The notes: generated by a model from the letters alone, not told the origin. A DNA stretch of 64,000 nucleotides from JAEUOS01 sp040382235 (GCA_040382235.1 JBEIFV010000013.1:1-64000), one strand, 5' to 3'. Shown: positions 47,000 to 56,214, numbered from the stretch's first letter. Program-made: numbers and translations.

Positions 47000-47992
47000 C
47001 TACTTGGTGTCCAGAATCTGCTTGATCAGAGCGGCGTATTTCGCCCCATACTTGTCGCGGATCGGCTGGGTTGCCTTGAAGAAGGCCGGCTTGTCGGCAT
47101 TGACGAATTGCACGCCGCCTGCTTTGAGCTTGGTTTCGGCTTCGACGGTGTAGGCGTCCCACAATTGGCGCTGCTCCATCTGCGCCTCGCGCGACAGCTT
47201 TTTCACCAAAGCCTGGTCTTCCTTGGTCAGCCCATCCCAGCTCCGCCTGGAGAACACAAAAATTTCCGGAATGATCAGGTGCCCGGTCAGGCTGTACACC
47301 TTGCTCACCGTGTAATGGTTTTGAGCAAGCAGCGTCGGCGGGTTGTTTTCGGCGCCATCGACCACGCCGGTTTGCAACGCAGAAAACAGCTCATTGAAGC
47401 CCATGGCCACACCGTTGCCGCCCATGGCATTCATGGTTTCGACAAACAGCGGGTTGCCCATCATGCGGATCTTCATGCCTTTCAAGTCGGCCGGGGCGGT
47501 CACTGCTTTCTTGGCATACACATTGCGGGTACCGGCATCCATCCAGCCAAGGGCAACCAGGCGCGAGCCCGGCCCGTTGGTCATGCGTTCGAGCAAGTCG
47601 TTGCCGATCGGCCCGTCTATGACCTTGCGCATGTGCGCCTCGTCGCGAAACACGAACGGCAGGTTGAATACGTTGACTTCGTCGACCACCGGTCCCATCG
47701 CGCCGACGGAAATGCGCGCGATCTGCAAGGCGCCGACCTGGGCCTGCTCGATCATTTCTTTCTCGCCGCCCAGCTGCATCGACGGAAACATCTGGATCGA
47801 GATGCGGCCATTGGTGGCGGTCTCAAGTTTCTTGCCCATGCGCACGATGGCTTCCACAGTCGGATAGCCAAGCGGATGTACATCGGTGGCCTTCCAGACA
47901 ACCTTCGCCTGTGCGCGGGCGTTCAATGGCAGGTTTGCGGCTGCGGCCAAACCGGCTGCGGCTCCTGCGCGAATCACGTCACGTCTTTTCAT
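47000..47992 (-). CDS. TRAP transporter substrate-binding protein (DctP family), second system
   Basis: 330 residues from ATG at 47990-47992. The signal sequence MKRRDVIRAGAAAGLAAAAN has a twin-arginine pattern (KRRDVIRAG). Body blocks: GYPTVEAIVRMGKKLETATN, FPSMQLGGEKEMIEQAQVGA, ADLKGMKIRMMGNPLFVETM, ALQTGVVDGAENNPPTLL. The KIRMMGNP block contains the conserved Arg that holds the substrate carboxylate in DctP receptors. Likely ligand is a hexuronate or aldarate, given uronate dehydrogenase upstream in the cluster. Confidence 0.9.
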   Translation of the reverse strand: MKRRDVIRAGAAAGLAAAANLPLNARAQAKVVWKATDVHPLGYPTVEAIVRMGKKLETATNGRISIQMFPSMQLGGEKEMIEQAQVGALQIARISVGAMGPVVDEVNVFNLPFVFRDEAHMRKVIDGPIGNDLLERMTNGPGSRLVALGWMDAGTRNVYAKKAVTAPADLKGMKIRMMGNPLFVETMNAMGGNGVAMGFNELFSALQTGVVDGAENNPPTLLAQNHYTVSKVYSLTGHLIIPEIFVFSRRSWDGLTKEDQALVKKLSREAQMEQRQLWDAYTVEAETKLKAGGVQFVNADKPAFFKATQPIRDKYGAKYAALIKQILDTK

Positions 47993-48117
47993 GGTTTGTC
48001 TCTTTCGGGTGATGATGAATTGTTGAACGGAAAAGCGCCGCTCGCGCATGGTGGAAAAGTCCGCAAAGGTGGACCAACACTGATGCTACCAACACAATCG
48101 AGAGACGGCAGCCGGCT

Positions 48118-48879
48118 TCACACGGCGATGGCCCCGCCGTCGACCGTCAGCATGGTCCCGGTGGCGAACGAGGATTCGTCGCCGGCCAGATACAGGATCG
48201 CATAGGCAATCTCGGCGGGCTTGCCGGTGCGCCCCATCGGCTGGCGTCCGTCCAGCACGGCTTGAAACGCCGCCGGGTCGGGTACTTCCTTGAGCATTTT
48301 GTCGAAGTAGGCGGTCATGGTGACGCCAGGGGCGACGCAATTGACACGAATATTGTCGGCTACGTGATCCAGGGCCATTGAGCGTGTCAGCGCGGCAACC
48401 GCGCCTTTGGAGGCCACGTAGGCGGCGCGATCCTTGAGGCCGACACTGGCCACGTTGGACGCGGTATTGACGATCACGCCGCCGCCGTGTTTGATCATCA
48501 GGGGCACGGCGTACTTGGAACACATGAATACGCCCTTGACATTGACCGCGAGAATTCGGTCGAGTACTGCTTCATCGGTGGTCACCACCGAGCCCAGGGC
48601 CCCCAGACCGGCGTTGTTGATCAGGATGTCGAGTTTGCCGAAATGGGCTTCGGCCGTTTCCATCAGCGCCTTGCACTGCGCCGACTCGGATACGTCGCAA
48701 CCGACGGCATGCGCGGCGTCACCGATAGCCGCGCAAACCGCGCTTGCCGCATCAAGGTTGAGGTCGGCAATGATGACGCGTGCGCCTTCGGCGACGAACA
48801 ACTGCGCGGTTGCAAGGCCGATGCCGCAGGCACCACCTGTGATGACAGCCGTTTTTCCTTCCAGTCGCAATTTCCCCAT
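48118..48879 (-). CDS. Short-chain dehydrogenase/reductase (classical SDR)
   Basis: 253 residues from ATG at 48877-48879, 2 bp after the cupin stop. TGGACGIG (nucleotide loop, residues 14-21), D60-type acidic residue in CDVSES, NNAGLGALG, catalytic Ser in NTASNVAS, and YVASKGAVAAL (Tyr-x3-Lys). It oxidises or reduces a hydroxyl/carbonyl with NAD(P). In this cluster it may act on a sugar acid or keto-deoxy intermediate, but many SDRs look like this. Confidence 0.88.
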   Translation of the reverse strand: MGKLRLEGKTAVITGGACGIGLATAQLFVAEGARVIIADLNLDAASAVCAAIGDAAHAVGCDVSESAQCKALMETAEAHFGKLDILINNAGLGALGSVVTTDEAVLDRILAVNVKGVFMCSKYAVPLMIKHGGGVIVNTASNVASVGLKDRAAYVASKGAVAALTRSMALDHVADNIRVNCVAPGVTMTAYFDKMLKEVPDPAAFQAVLDGRQPMGRTGKPAEIAYAILYLAGDESSFATGTMLTVDGGAIAV

Positions 48880-48881
48880 AT

Positions 48882-49388
48882 TCAGGTCTTGATGACGGTG
48901 CGCGCCTCGATTTCGGCAATGTCGGCAGGGCGCGGAAAGGGCGCCGGCGTGGGTTCGCCGGTTTTGCGTTGCGGCCCGATTGCCGCGAAAAACGTCTCCA
49001 GGCCACCAGGCATGAAGAACCAGAGCCATTGCAGGTCGTGCTCGCCATCGTTCACGAATGTGTGCGCACGCTTGTGGCCAAGGTAAAGGGTGGTCCCGGG
49101 GAGCATGCGATAGCTCTTGCCCTCGATATCGGCCGTCCCGCTGCCGGAGAGCACGTAAAGCACTTCTTCGGCGCGCTCGTGCGAGTGCAAGCGTACCCGG
49201 CCGCCAGGCGGCAACAACTGCCGGCCCATCGAGAAACGGTGCACGGTGTCGATGTTTTGCGGACTGAGAATGACTTCGGCGTAGCCGTTGGCCGGTTGTG
49301 GTTGCCAGTAGCTCACGCAGTCGTCGTGGGCGGCGACGCGCAGGTCGCCGGCGGGGGCATCGAAATCCAGAGCCAGTTGCTTATCCAT
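48882..49388 (-). CDS. Cupin-domain protein
   Basis: 168 residues. The cupin motif 1 is RLHSHERAEEVLYVLSGSGT (metal-binding His, His, Glu) and motif 2 GTTLYLGHKRAHTFVNDGEH (His). Cupins of this type are isomerases, dioxygenases or ligand-binding proteins; sugar-acid clusters often include them as putative isomerases of the KduI/UxaE-like kind, without proof here. It forms a pair with the SDR gene (2-bp gap). Confidence 0.82.
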   Translation of the reverse strand: MDKQLALDFDAPAGDLRVAAHDDCVSYWQPQPANGYAEVILSPQNIDTVHRFSMGRQLLPPGGRVRLHSHERAEEVLYVLSGSGTADIEGKSYRMLPGTTLYLGHKRAHTFVNDGEHDLQWLWFFMPGGLETFFAAIGPQRKTGEPTPAPFPRPADIAEIEARTVIKT

Positions 49389-49513
49389 GATTTGCTCCTT
49401 CCTGGATGGCCAGCTTTGACGGGGGCGCCGGCATTTTGCGGGCAGGCCCGATTACACCATGACGCAGCGCCCGCTCCGGCTGACCATGCGTCGAGCGAAT
49501 CCTGGCCTGGGCG

Positions 49514-50317
49514 TCAATTCTCATACGGCCCCATCTTCACGTACGCGCCGCCTTGAAACCGTTCCGCCGGATCATCCGCGTCACCCGCCGGCTTGGACTC
49601 GATGCTCGCGCGAAAACGCTCGGAGCTGTCCCTGGGCGTCCAGCCAAGATGCGCTGCCGCGTGGTTGTCCCACCAGCTGTCGCGGTTGGCCGAGGCGCCG
49701 AACACGATGGAGTGCTCGACCTTTGGCGCGCACAGGGCGCAGCGCACCAGCTCCGCCAAGTCCGCGTAGGAGAGCCAGGTGATCAGCATGCGCCGGTCGC
49801 GCGGCTCGGGGAATGAGGAACCGATGCGCAGACAGACCGTCTCGATGCCATAGCGATCCCAATACAGGCGCGACAAGGCCTCGCCGAACGCCTTGGAGAC
49901 ACCATAGTTGCCGTCCGGTCGCACCGGGTCGTTTGCATCGATGCGCCGATTGCGCGGGTTGAAGCCTATGGCGTGGTTCGAACTGGCGAAAACCACGCGT
50001 TTGACGGCCTGCCGGCGCGCCGCTTCGTAGAGGTGATGCAAGCCGACGATGTTGGCTGCGAGGATCGGTTCCCAGGGGCCATCGACCGAGACACCGCCCA
50101 TGTGGACGACCGCGTCAACGCCTTCGAGCAAGGCATGCACGGCCGCGCCGTCGGCCAGGTCGCAGTGCACCAGCTCTTCGCCCTCCTGCGCGCAAGGCAT
50201 GTCGGCGATGTCGGACAGCCGCAGCACTTGCGTCAGTGCCTTGAGTGGCGCGCGCAGGCTGCGGCCAAGGCCGCCAGCGACGCCGGTCAGGAGGAGGCGG
50301 TTGAAACGTGCGGTCAT
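49514..50317 (-). CDS. udh: Uronate dehydrogenase
   Basis: 267 residues, the usual Udh length. Rossmann loop LLTGVAGGLGRSLR (residues 10-22), HMGGVSVDGPWEPILAANIV, VVFASSNHAIGFNP with the catalytic Ser (112/113), and NYGVSKAFGEAL (Y138, K142). The S-S-N-H-x-I-G-F and D-R-R-M-L-I-T-W-L blocks are specific for Udh. It oxidises D-glucuronate or D-galacturonate to the aldarolactone with NAD+. It is the first gene of the minus-strand cluster, and an operator-like site for the divergent GntR regulator lies in its promoter region. Confidence 0.9.
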   Translation of the reverse strand: MTARFNRLLLTGVAGGLGRSLRAPLKALTQVLRLSDIADMPCAQEGEELVHCDLADGAAVHALLEGVDAVVHMGGVSVDGPWEPILAANIVGLHHLYEAARRQAVKRVVFASSNHAIGFNPRNRRIDANDPVRPDGNYGVSKAFGEALSRLYWDRYGIETVCLRIGSSFPEPRDRRMLITWLSYADLAELVRCALCAPKVEHSIVFGASANRDSWWDNHAAAHLGWTPRDSSERFRASIESKPAGDADDPAERFQGGAYVKMGPYEN

Positions 50318-50412
50318 GGGTTGGGCCGGAACGGGATTGGACGCTGGTTTTGCGTGCTGCGAAAGGGGGGTGGGCCGTGCCTGACACTGCGAGCTTGCTG
50401 CCTGCTTATTGA

Positions 50413-50428
50413 TATGTCATCATACAAC
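50413..50428. promoter_or_regulatory. Operator-like site 1 of the FadR-type GntR regulator
   Basis: The complement of 50413-50428 reads GTTGTATGATGACATA, identical except for one base to the site at 51275-51290. It lies between udh (start 50317, minus) and the gntR-type gene (start 50461, plus). FadR-subfamily GntR proteins bind such TNGTATGA-type dyads, and the position allows control of both genes. Inferred from recurrence. Confidence 0.6.
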
Positions 50429-50460
50429 TTTGCAGGAATTATCGAGGTCGATCAGGCTTC

Positions 50461-51255
50461 ATGTCAAGTGCCGATACAAGCTTTCCCGCAAGCGCCCCGC
50501 CGCCCCGCCGTGCGCCTGTGGGTGCGCGACGCACGGTATCGCTGACACAGAAGCTGGTGGACCGGTTGACCATGCAGATCCGTGGCGGCGAGATCGCGCC
50601 CGGGGCCAAGTTGCCCACCGAAGCGGCGATCATCGCGGCGTACGGCGTAAGCCGCACAGTGGTGCGCGAGGCACTGTCGCGGCTGCAGGCAAGTGGCCTG
50701 ACCGACACCCATCACGGCATCGGCACCTTCGTGCGCGAGCCGGCGCCGGGCGCCGATTTTCGCATCGATGTGGCGCAATTGGCGACCGTGGTCGAGGTCC
50801 TTGCGTTGCTCGAGCTGCGTATGAGTATGGAGACGGAGGCCTCTGGCCTTACAGCATTAAGACGTAGTGAGCACCAACTCAGTAAAATGCGAAAGGCGCT
50901 CGATTGTTTCGAGGCCAACGCCCCTGACCCGGGACTTTCGGTCGAGCACGATTTTCAGTTTCACCTGCAGATCGCGTTGGCTACCGGCAACCGCTATTTT
51001 TCAGAACTGATGGGCTATTTGGGTACGATGATGATTCCACGTACCCGCTTGAATACCAGCGGTTTAGCCCGCGAAGATCGTTCTGCATACTTCCAGCGGG
51101 TGCATCGTGAGCATCAGGAGATCTATGATGCGATTGCCCGGCAGGACGGCGAGGCCGCGCGCGCAGCCATGCGTACCCATTTGGCGAATAGCCGCGAACG
51201 GCTGCGGCGGGCTCATGAGGCGGCGACGCGCCACGCCCAAGGCGAGCACAGCTAA
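50461..51255 (+). CDS. FadR-subfamily GntR transcriptional regulator (hexuronate-type)
   Basis: 264 residues. The N-terminal winged HTH (residues 25-95) has VDRLTMQIRGGEIAPGAKLP, TEAAIIAAYGVSRTVVREAL and SRLQASGLTDTHHGIGTFVR. The C-terminal FCD ligand-binding domain (110-250) shows LLELRMSMETEASGLTALRR, VEHDFQFHLQIALATGNRYF and VHREHQEIYDAIARQDGEAA, including the Asp/His/His positions that bind a metal in FadR-like proteins. Divergent from udh and next to two identical-type operator sites; its effector is probably a hexuronate or aldarate. Confidence 0.88.
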   Translation: MSSADTSFPASAPPPRRAPVGARRTVSLTQKLVDRLTMQIRGGEIAPGAKLPTEAAIIAAYGVSRTVVREALSRLQASGLTDTHHGIGTFVREPAPGADFRIDVAQLATVVEVLALLELRMSMETEASGLTALRRSEHQLSKMRKALDCFEANAPDPGLSVEHDFQFHLQIALATGNRYFSELMGYLGTMMIPRTRLNTSGLAREDRSAYFQRVHREHQEIYDAIARQDGEAARAAMRTHLANSRERLRRAHEAATRHAQGEHS

Positions 51256-51274
51256 CGCGCCGACGCGATATCAT

Positions 51275-51294
51275 GTTGTATGACGACATACGAC
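51275..51294. promoter_or_regulatory. Operator-like site 2 of the GntR regulator
   Basis: GTTGTATGACGACATACGAC forms a near-perfect palindrome (GTTGTATG / CATACGAC, 7 of 8 pairs) and repeats the 16-bp core found at 50413-50428. It lies 64 bp before the Gfo/Idh/MocA gene, in its promoter region. Suggests that this gene belongs to the same regulon. Confidence 0.6.
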
Positions 51295-51357
51295 TAACCG
51301 TCCGTACATCACCCTTTTTTTGACCGGGGCTCTCACTACCAAATTTAGGATCAAGAC

Positions 51358-52389
51358 ATGCCGGCGCGCCACCGCATCGCAATGATCGGCCTTGGAATGG
51401 GCGCTAAACCACACGCCCAGAGCCTTATCGAACTCAAGCAACGGGTCGAGGTTGTTGCCGCTTACACCCGCTCGCCAGTGCGCGCGGCCGCGTTTGCGGC
51501 GCGCTTTGACTTTCCGCTCACGCACGATTTGGCCGTGATCGAGCGCGATGCAAGCATCGGCTGCGTGCTCATCGCGGCACCGCCCAATGCGCACCTGGAA
51601 CTGGTCGAGCGCTTCGCCGCTTGCGGCAAGCACATATTGCTTGAGAAGCCGCTCGAGGTTGCGCCGGCGCGTTGCGAGGCGTTGGTCGCGGCTTGCGCGC
51701 GTGCGGGCGTGCGCCTGGGCGTGGTGTTTCAGCATCGTTTCCGTCCTGGCGCGCAGCGTTTGGCCCAACTGTTGGCACAAGGCGTTCTCGGCCGTATCGC
51801 TGTGGCCAATGTATCGGTGCCGTGGTGGCGACCGCAGTCCTACTATGACCAGCCGGGCCGCGGCACCCTGGAGCGCGACGGCGGCGGCGTGCTGATCACC
51901 CAGGCGATCCACACGCTTGACCTGTTCCTGTCGCTCGCCGGTGCGGTTACGCAGGTTGCGGCATTCGCCGGCACCACGGCATTGCACCGCATGGAAACCG
52001 AAGACGTGGTCGCCGCCGCTTTGCGCATGCACAGCGGTGCCATCGGCGCCTTGATGGCCACCACCGCACTCTATCCCGGCTTTGGCGAGCGCATCGACTT
52101 GGCGGGCGATGCGGGCAGCGCGATCCTGGCTGACGGCGAACTGGTGGTGCATACACACGATGGTCGAAGCGAACGCGCGGGGCAAAGCGGCGGCGGTGGC
52201 GGTGGCGCCGACCCGATGGCCTTCAGCAACGACGCCCATCGCGCCGTGCTGGCGGATTTTCTCGATGCGGTCGAGGCCGGTCGCGATCCGCTTGCCAGCG
52301 GCCGCGCCGCGCTCGAGGTGCATCGCCTGATCGAGGCACTGCTCCTGTCCGCGCGGCTGCAGCAACCGGTACAGCCGCGCAAATCCTGA
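51358..52389 (+). CDS. Gfo/Idh/MocA-family oxidoreductase
   Basis: 343 residues. Rossmann loop RIAMIGLGMGAKPHAQSL, the signature KHILLEKPLEVAPARCEALV (catalytic Lys in EKP), then VVFQHRFRPGAQRLAQLLAQ, and the C-terminal beta-sheet domain with GGGVLITQAIHTLDLFLSLA (active His). It oxidises a sugar or sugar-acid hydroxyl with NAD(P). The preceding operator-like site links it to the uronate regulator. Note a low-complexity run of Gly near residue 280. Confidence 0.9.
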   Translation: MPARHRIAMIGLGMGAKPHAQSLIELKQRVEVVAAYTRSPVRAAAFAARFDFPLTHDLAVIERDASIGCVLIAAPPNAHLELVERFAACGKHILLEKPLEVAPARCEALVAACARAGVRLGVVFQHRFRPGAQRLAQLLAQGVLGRIAVANVSVPWWRPQSYYDQPGRGTLERDGGGVLITQAIHTLDLFLSLAGAVTQVAAFAGTTALHRMETEDVVAAALRMHSGAIGALMATTALYPGFGERIDLAGDAGSAILADGELVVHTHDGRSERAGQSGGGGGGADPMAFSNDAHRAVLADFLDAVEAGRDPLASGRAALEVHRLIEALLLSARLQQPVQPRKS

Positions 52390-52458
52390 CCCCGCGCTCC
52401 GGGGTGGCGCCGGGCCCCGCGCTTATAATCATTTGCTTATAGACCGAATGTTGTCTGC

Positions 52459-52848
52459 ATGAAACACCTGACCCCTAAAGAAGCCTTCGCCTATCTGGCT
52501 GCGCATTCCGAGGCGCTGCTGATCGATTGCCGCAGCGAAATCGAGTTTTTCTATGTGGGACATCCGGTGGGCGCCATCCACATCGCCTGGCACGAGGCGC
52601 CGGATTGGGAAGTCAATCCCGACTTCGCCAGGGAAGTGCTGCGCGAGTCCGGGGACCGCGATCGGCCGATTCTTCTGATCTGCCGCTCAGGCAAGCGCAC
52701 CCTTGACGCAGCACGCGCGCTGCAGGATGACGGTTTTACCGATGTAAGCAATGTGCTGTTCGGCTTCGAGGGTGAATTGGACGAGAATTTCCAGCGTGGC
52801 AAGCAGAACGGCTGGCGGCACGACGGCTTGCCGTGGGAGCAGATGTAG
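52459..52848 (+). CDS. Rhodanese-like sulfurtransferase
   Basis: 129 residues, one rhodanese domain: LIDCRSEIEFFYVGHPVGAI, WHEAPDWEVNPDFAREVL, and the active-site loop ILLICRSGKRTLDAA (Cys75). The six-residue loop CRSGKR is typical of sulfurtransferases. It carries persulfide sulfur in the cytoplasm. Single gene after the Gfo/Idh gene (69-bp gap), convergent with the MFS gene. Confidence 0.88.
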   Translation: MKHLTPKEAFAYLAAHSEALLIDCRSEIEFFYVGHPVGAIHIAWHEAPDWEVNPDFAREVLRESGDRDRPILLICRSGKRTLDAARALQDDGFTDVSNVLFGFEGELDENFQRGKQNGWRHDGLPWEQM

Positions 52849-52955
52849 CCCGCAGCTTGGCGTGAAAACAGGTGCTCGACCTGCGTTGACCCGGGATTTG
52901 GTGGTTTGCGCGGCGGCGCGATTGCCTACGGCAAGACATGGGGAATTCAGCGCCC

Positions 52956-54200
52956 TCAGGCGCTGACGTGGCCGCGCTTGATGTAGATGAGCCAGGCGCA
53001 GGTGCCTGCGATACAGAACGCGGCAGTGGTGATCGCCAACTGCAATGCGGTGCCGGATACCAGCGGGGCGATGATGCCGGCCACCAGGGTCGACAGCATC
53101 ACCTGGGTGAAGCCCTGGGCGGAGGAGACCATGCCACGATTCTTCGGGAACATGTCCATCATCAGCAGTTGCGCCGACGGCGTGATCATCGATTGGCCGA
53201 CGGCCGAGAACACCAGCGGCGCGATCGAGATGAAAGTCAGCATGCCTCCCGGCGCCATGCCCGGTACCAGCAGCCACTGCAAGCAGAGATTGATCGTCAT
53301 GCCCGCGCCCATGAGCACGAATCCATAGTTGGCGGCGCGCCGGCGCGAGACGCGCCCGGCCATGCGCCCGGAGATGGTCGAGCCGATCACCATGCCGACG
53401 ACAATCGGGATGAAGAACCAGCCGAAGTCGGTGGCGGTGAGGCTCAAGTGCCGCATGATGAACGCCGGTGAAGCCATGATGTAGACGAAGAAGGTCGAGA
53501 AATTGAAGGCGATAGTGGCCGCCAGCAACTGAAACTCGATGCGGGAGAAGACCATCCGGTAGTCGCGCAGCATGCTGCGCGCATTCAAGGGGCTGCGTTG
53601 CGCCGGCGGATGGGTTTCCGGCAGCGCGCGCCAGGTCCAGAGCCACAGCGCCACGGCGAGCGCCAGCATGAAAGCGAACACGCTGCGCCAGCCCGCCCAT
53701 TGGTGCAGGTAGCCGCCGATGATCGGTGCCACCCCCGGTGCGATGGCGAAAATCAGCATCACCGAAGACATCAGGCGCTGCGCCTGTGGCCCCTCGAAGC
53801 AGTCACGCACGATGGCGCGCGAGACGATCGCGCCGGCGCCACCGAAAAGGCCCTGTACCAGGCGCGCTCCGATCAGTACTTCAATGGTCGGGGCCAGGGT
53901 GCACACCAGCGCCGCCGCGGCATAGACCGCCAGCGCGACCAGAATCACCGGACGGCGTCCGACCGCGTCCGAGATCGCGCCATGCCACAGGCTCATCAGG
54001 CCGAAGCCCAGCAGGTAGAACGACAAAGCCTGTTGCGCCTGCACCGGGGTGGCCCCCAACTGTTCCTGCAGTGCGGGCAGGCTGGGCAGAAAAGTGTCCA
54101 TCGAAAACGGCCCGAGCGTCGCCAGGGCCGCGATCAGGATGATGAACCAGCGCTTTTCCGCGAATTGCGCGGCGAGTTCGGGCGGGGAGGATGTCGGCAC
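52956..54200 (-). CDS. Bcr/CflA-type MFS multidrug transporter
   Basis: 414 residues from GTG at 54198-54200. Starting further upstream would place the 5' part over a rho-independent terminator (54227-54248), so the longer frame is rejected. Blocks: LGPFSMDTFLPSLPALQEQL, SLWHGAISDAVGRRPVILVA (motif A), GLFGGAGAIVSRAIVRDCFE, FAIAPGVAPIIGGYLHQWAG (motif C). Twelve helices, drug/proton antiport. Monocistronic. Confidence 0.88.
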   Translation of the reverse strand: MPTSSPPELAAQFAEKRWFIILIAALATLGPFSMDTFLPSLPALQEQLGATPVQAQQALSFYLLGFGLMSLWHGAISDAVGRRPVILVALAVYAAAALVCTLAPTIEVLIGARLVQGLFGGAGAIVSRAIVRDCFEGPQAQRLMSSVMLIFAIAPGVAPIIGGYLHQWAGWRSVFAFMLALAVALWLWTWRALPETHPPAQRSPLNARSMLRDYRMVFSRIEFQLLAATIAFNFSTFFVYIMASPAFIMRHLSLTATDFGWFFIPIVVGMVIGSTISGRMAGRVSRRRAANYGFVLMGAGMTINLCLQWLLVPGMAPGGMLTFISIAPLVFSAVGQSMITPSAQLLMMDMFPKNRGMVSSAQGFTQVMLSTLVAGIIAPLVSGTALQLAITTAAFCIAGTCAWLIYIKRGHVSA

Positions 54201-54226
54201 TGCGAAAGGGGCTAGCACAAAACAAA

Positions 54227-54248
54227 AACGCCCGGGGTACCGGGCGTT
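54227..54248 (-). terminator. Rho-independent terminator (minus strand) after the DUF3567 gene
   Basis: 9-bp perfect stem AACGCCCGG / CCGGGCGTT with a 4-base loop, followed on the minus strand by TTTGTTTTG. It ends transcripts from the DUF3567 gene, about 100 bp upstream, and lies 27 bp before the MFS start. Confidence 0.8.
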
Positions 54249-54348
54249 GATTTGCTGCACTCCATTGTACAGCGGCAGGACCGCCGTCAGCCGCTCTCGC
54301 GCTGCGTCGTGCGCAGACGACCGCAGCAGTCGTCCGCCAGCCGGAAGT

Positions 54349-54639
54349 CTAGTGGAACACCACGCGCTGCATCAGCAAGGCGTCGAAGCCGCGAATGAAG
54401 TCGTCGACATCGTCCGGTGTGACCTCACGCTCGGAATCCGCGGCCATGGCCTGGAACGAGGCGCGCATCCGCACCGCGACAGCACCGTCCAGAAAGGCGC
54501 CTCGCCCGCTGAACTTGTCGACCACCTCGAAGCCCTGAAGGCTGCGACCTTGCGAGACCTCGGCCACGTAGTAGTTCGCGCTGTTGAACAGTACGTTGGT
54601 CAGAATCGCAGGTGCGTTGGAATGCATCTGGATGCTCAT
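54349..54639 (-). CDS. DUF3567-family protein
   Basis: 96 residues from ATG at 54637-54639, with GGAG 6 nt upstream. Order of features: FNSANYYVAEV, SLQGFEVVDKFSGRGAFLDG, then an acidic helix EVTPDDVDDFIRGFDALLMQ and the terminal VVFH. This matches DUF3567, a small soluble family restricted to betaproteobacteria and of unknown function. The homologous VVDK-x-x-x-R-x-x-FLDG core is well conserved. Monocistronic with its own terminator. Useful as a taxonomic marker. Confidence 0.85.
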   Translation of the reverse strand: MSIQMHSNAPAILTNVLFNSANYYVAEVSQGRSLQGFEVVDKFSGRGAFLDGAVAVRMRASFQAMAADSEREVTPDDVDDFIRGFDALLMQRVVFH

Positions 54640-54927
54640 GGTGATCTCCGGTTGAGGCCGTGCAACGGATTCGTTGCATGGGATAACGACCCTGGCTTGC
54701 CCTGCGTCTTGCATATAAATCGAATATCCGGGCCGAATCCGCGAATTCAAGTGGCGCGAGCCCTTCAATTCGCCGAATCCAATGCTTTAACGCGCCAGAT
54801 CCGATTCGGTTGATATCGCGGCGCCAAAGCCCGCAAAGTCTTAACGACCGCGCCCCTGGCAACTTGATGGCCAAGTCAGGCGCCCGCCGTAGCTATTCCG
54901 CAGCGGCAGTTTGCGACGAAAAGCCCG

Positions 54928-56214
54928 CTAGAAGCGTGTGCTGAACTCCAGTGCCAGGCGACCGAAACGCTGTCCGTAGCGCGCGCCATGCGCATCCCAC
55001 TGCTGGCGGCCAACCACCGATAGCGATACGCTGAATTCGCCGATCGCCCCAGCCAGGCCGAACTCGCGCTCGGCGATCAACGGTCGCGCGCCCGCTGTGC
55101 TCGGGCTGGAACGATTGATGAGCCCGCCCTGCAGCATGGCGTTGTAGGCGACCAGGTCGCCGTGCAGGCGCGCGAAGGCGAACAATTCCGGCGGCCTCTC
55201 CGGCACGCTTCGCTCCTCGCAGTAGGGCGCGCAATCGGCACGGCTGCCGGAATCCACTTGCGCATGGCGGTCCCTTCTTGCGCCGGCCAGTGATTCGAGG
55301 GTGTGGGTGTCCAGGCGCAGCGAATCATATGAAGTGCGGAACCAGCCAATGCGTGCAGTCACTCCCGCGCCCGCGTAGATTTGCAGGTTGCCAAGCCCAG
55401 CGCCTACATGCGGGCGCAGATCGGTGGCCAGGGGCAGCCCGAATACGCCTGAACCGAGCCGGGCAAGCGGTTCATGCCATGCCTGCTCCGCATACTCGAA
55501 GCGTGCAATCGCGCCGAATTCGTTGCGAATCTGCGAGCCCCAGCCCTGGGGCTCGGGTGAATGCGTGAGGTTCTTGTGGACCCAGTTTTGCAACTGCCGG
55601 CCCTGGGCGCAAGGGCCGACACAACCGATATCCAGGCCATAACGCCAGTAACGGCCGTCACTGGCATGCAGTTCACGATGAAATCCGATGTAGGCCCAGC
55701 CCGCGTAGGGCCGTTCGCTGGCGGGAATCTGCGCCGGTTGCAGGCGGATATCGGAAGGTGCGTACAGGTTATGGCCGAAAAACACGAAGTTGTAGGCAGT
55801 GCGGAAGCACGCCGGACGTCCCGCTTCGCGCTGGCCAGGCGTTTGCGAAGCGCGCGCGCATTCCGCGTCTTCGAGGGCGCGTTTGTGCTCATCACCTCCT
55901 GCGGTGAAGCGTAACGGCGGCACCCACGGTCGTTGATTGTCATCGTCGAACTTGACCGCATGCCTGGCGCCAGCGCGCCAGGTCAGGCGCACGCCGTTGG
56001 TGTAGTTGCTGTCGGTGGCATAGAACACGTCGTTCTCGTACTCGATACGCAGGCGCTTGACCGTGCCTTCGCCGACTACCACTTTGAGTTCATCCCAGAA
56101 ATCGGCGGCGTGTTCGCGCAAGCTCTGCGCGGGTGCGTTGGCGGACATGCCTGTGATGGACAGGCAGACGCCGATGGCGAGGCATGCGCGCCGGACGCGA
56201 TACTGCCGGTTCAT
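54928..56214 (-). CDS. LpxR-like lipid A deacylase (DUF2219) outer-membrane barrel
   Basis: 428 residues with signal peptide (cleavage near NAPAQS). The family signature is RIEYENDVFYATDSNYTNGV (the catalytic Asn-Asp and Ser region) followed by RPYAGWAYIGFH. Alternating beta strands and a final aromatic residue in LALEFSTRF fit outer-membrane insertion. LpxR removes the 3'-acyloxyacyl group of lipid A and requires calcium. Length is above the E. coli/Salmonella form (about 320) because of inserted loops (for example DSGSRADCAPYCEERSVPER). The start overlaps the CobW-like stop by 4 bp. Confidence 0.85.
   Translation of the reverse strand: MNRQYRVRRACLAIGVCLSITGMSANAPAQSLREHAADFWDELKVVVGEGTVKRLRIEYENDVFYATDSNYTNGVRLTWRAGARHAVKFDDDNQRPWVPPLRFTAGGDEHKRALEDAECARASQTPGQREAGRPACFRTAYNFVFFGHNLYAPSDIRLQPAQIPASERPYAGWAYIGFHRELHASDGRYWRYGLDIGCVGPCAQGRQLQNWVHKNLTHSPEPQGWGSQIRNEFGAIARFEYAEQAWHEPLARLGSGVFGLPLATDLRPHVGAGLGNLQIYAGAGVTARIGWFRTSYDSLRLDTHTLESLAGARRDRHAQVDSGSRADCAPYCEERSVPERPPELFAFARLHGDLVAYNAMLQGGLINRSSPSTAGARPLIAEREFGLAGAIGEFSVSLSVVGRQQWDAHGARYGQRFGRLALEFSTRF

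Noticed and set aside
54201..54260. Longer start for the Bcr/CflA-type transporter (ATG at 54260)
   Set aside because: It would place coding sequence across a rho-independent terminator of the upstream gene; GTG at 54200 fits the family N-terminus.
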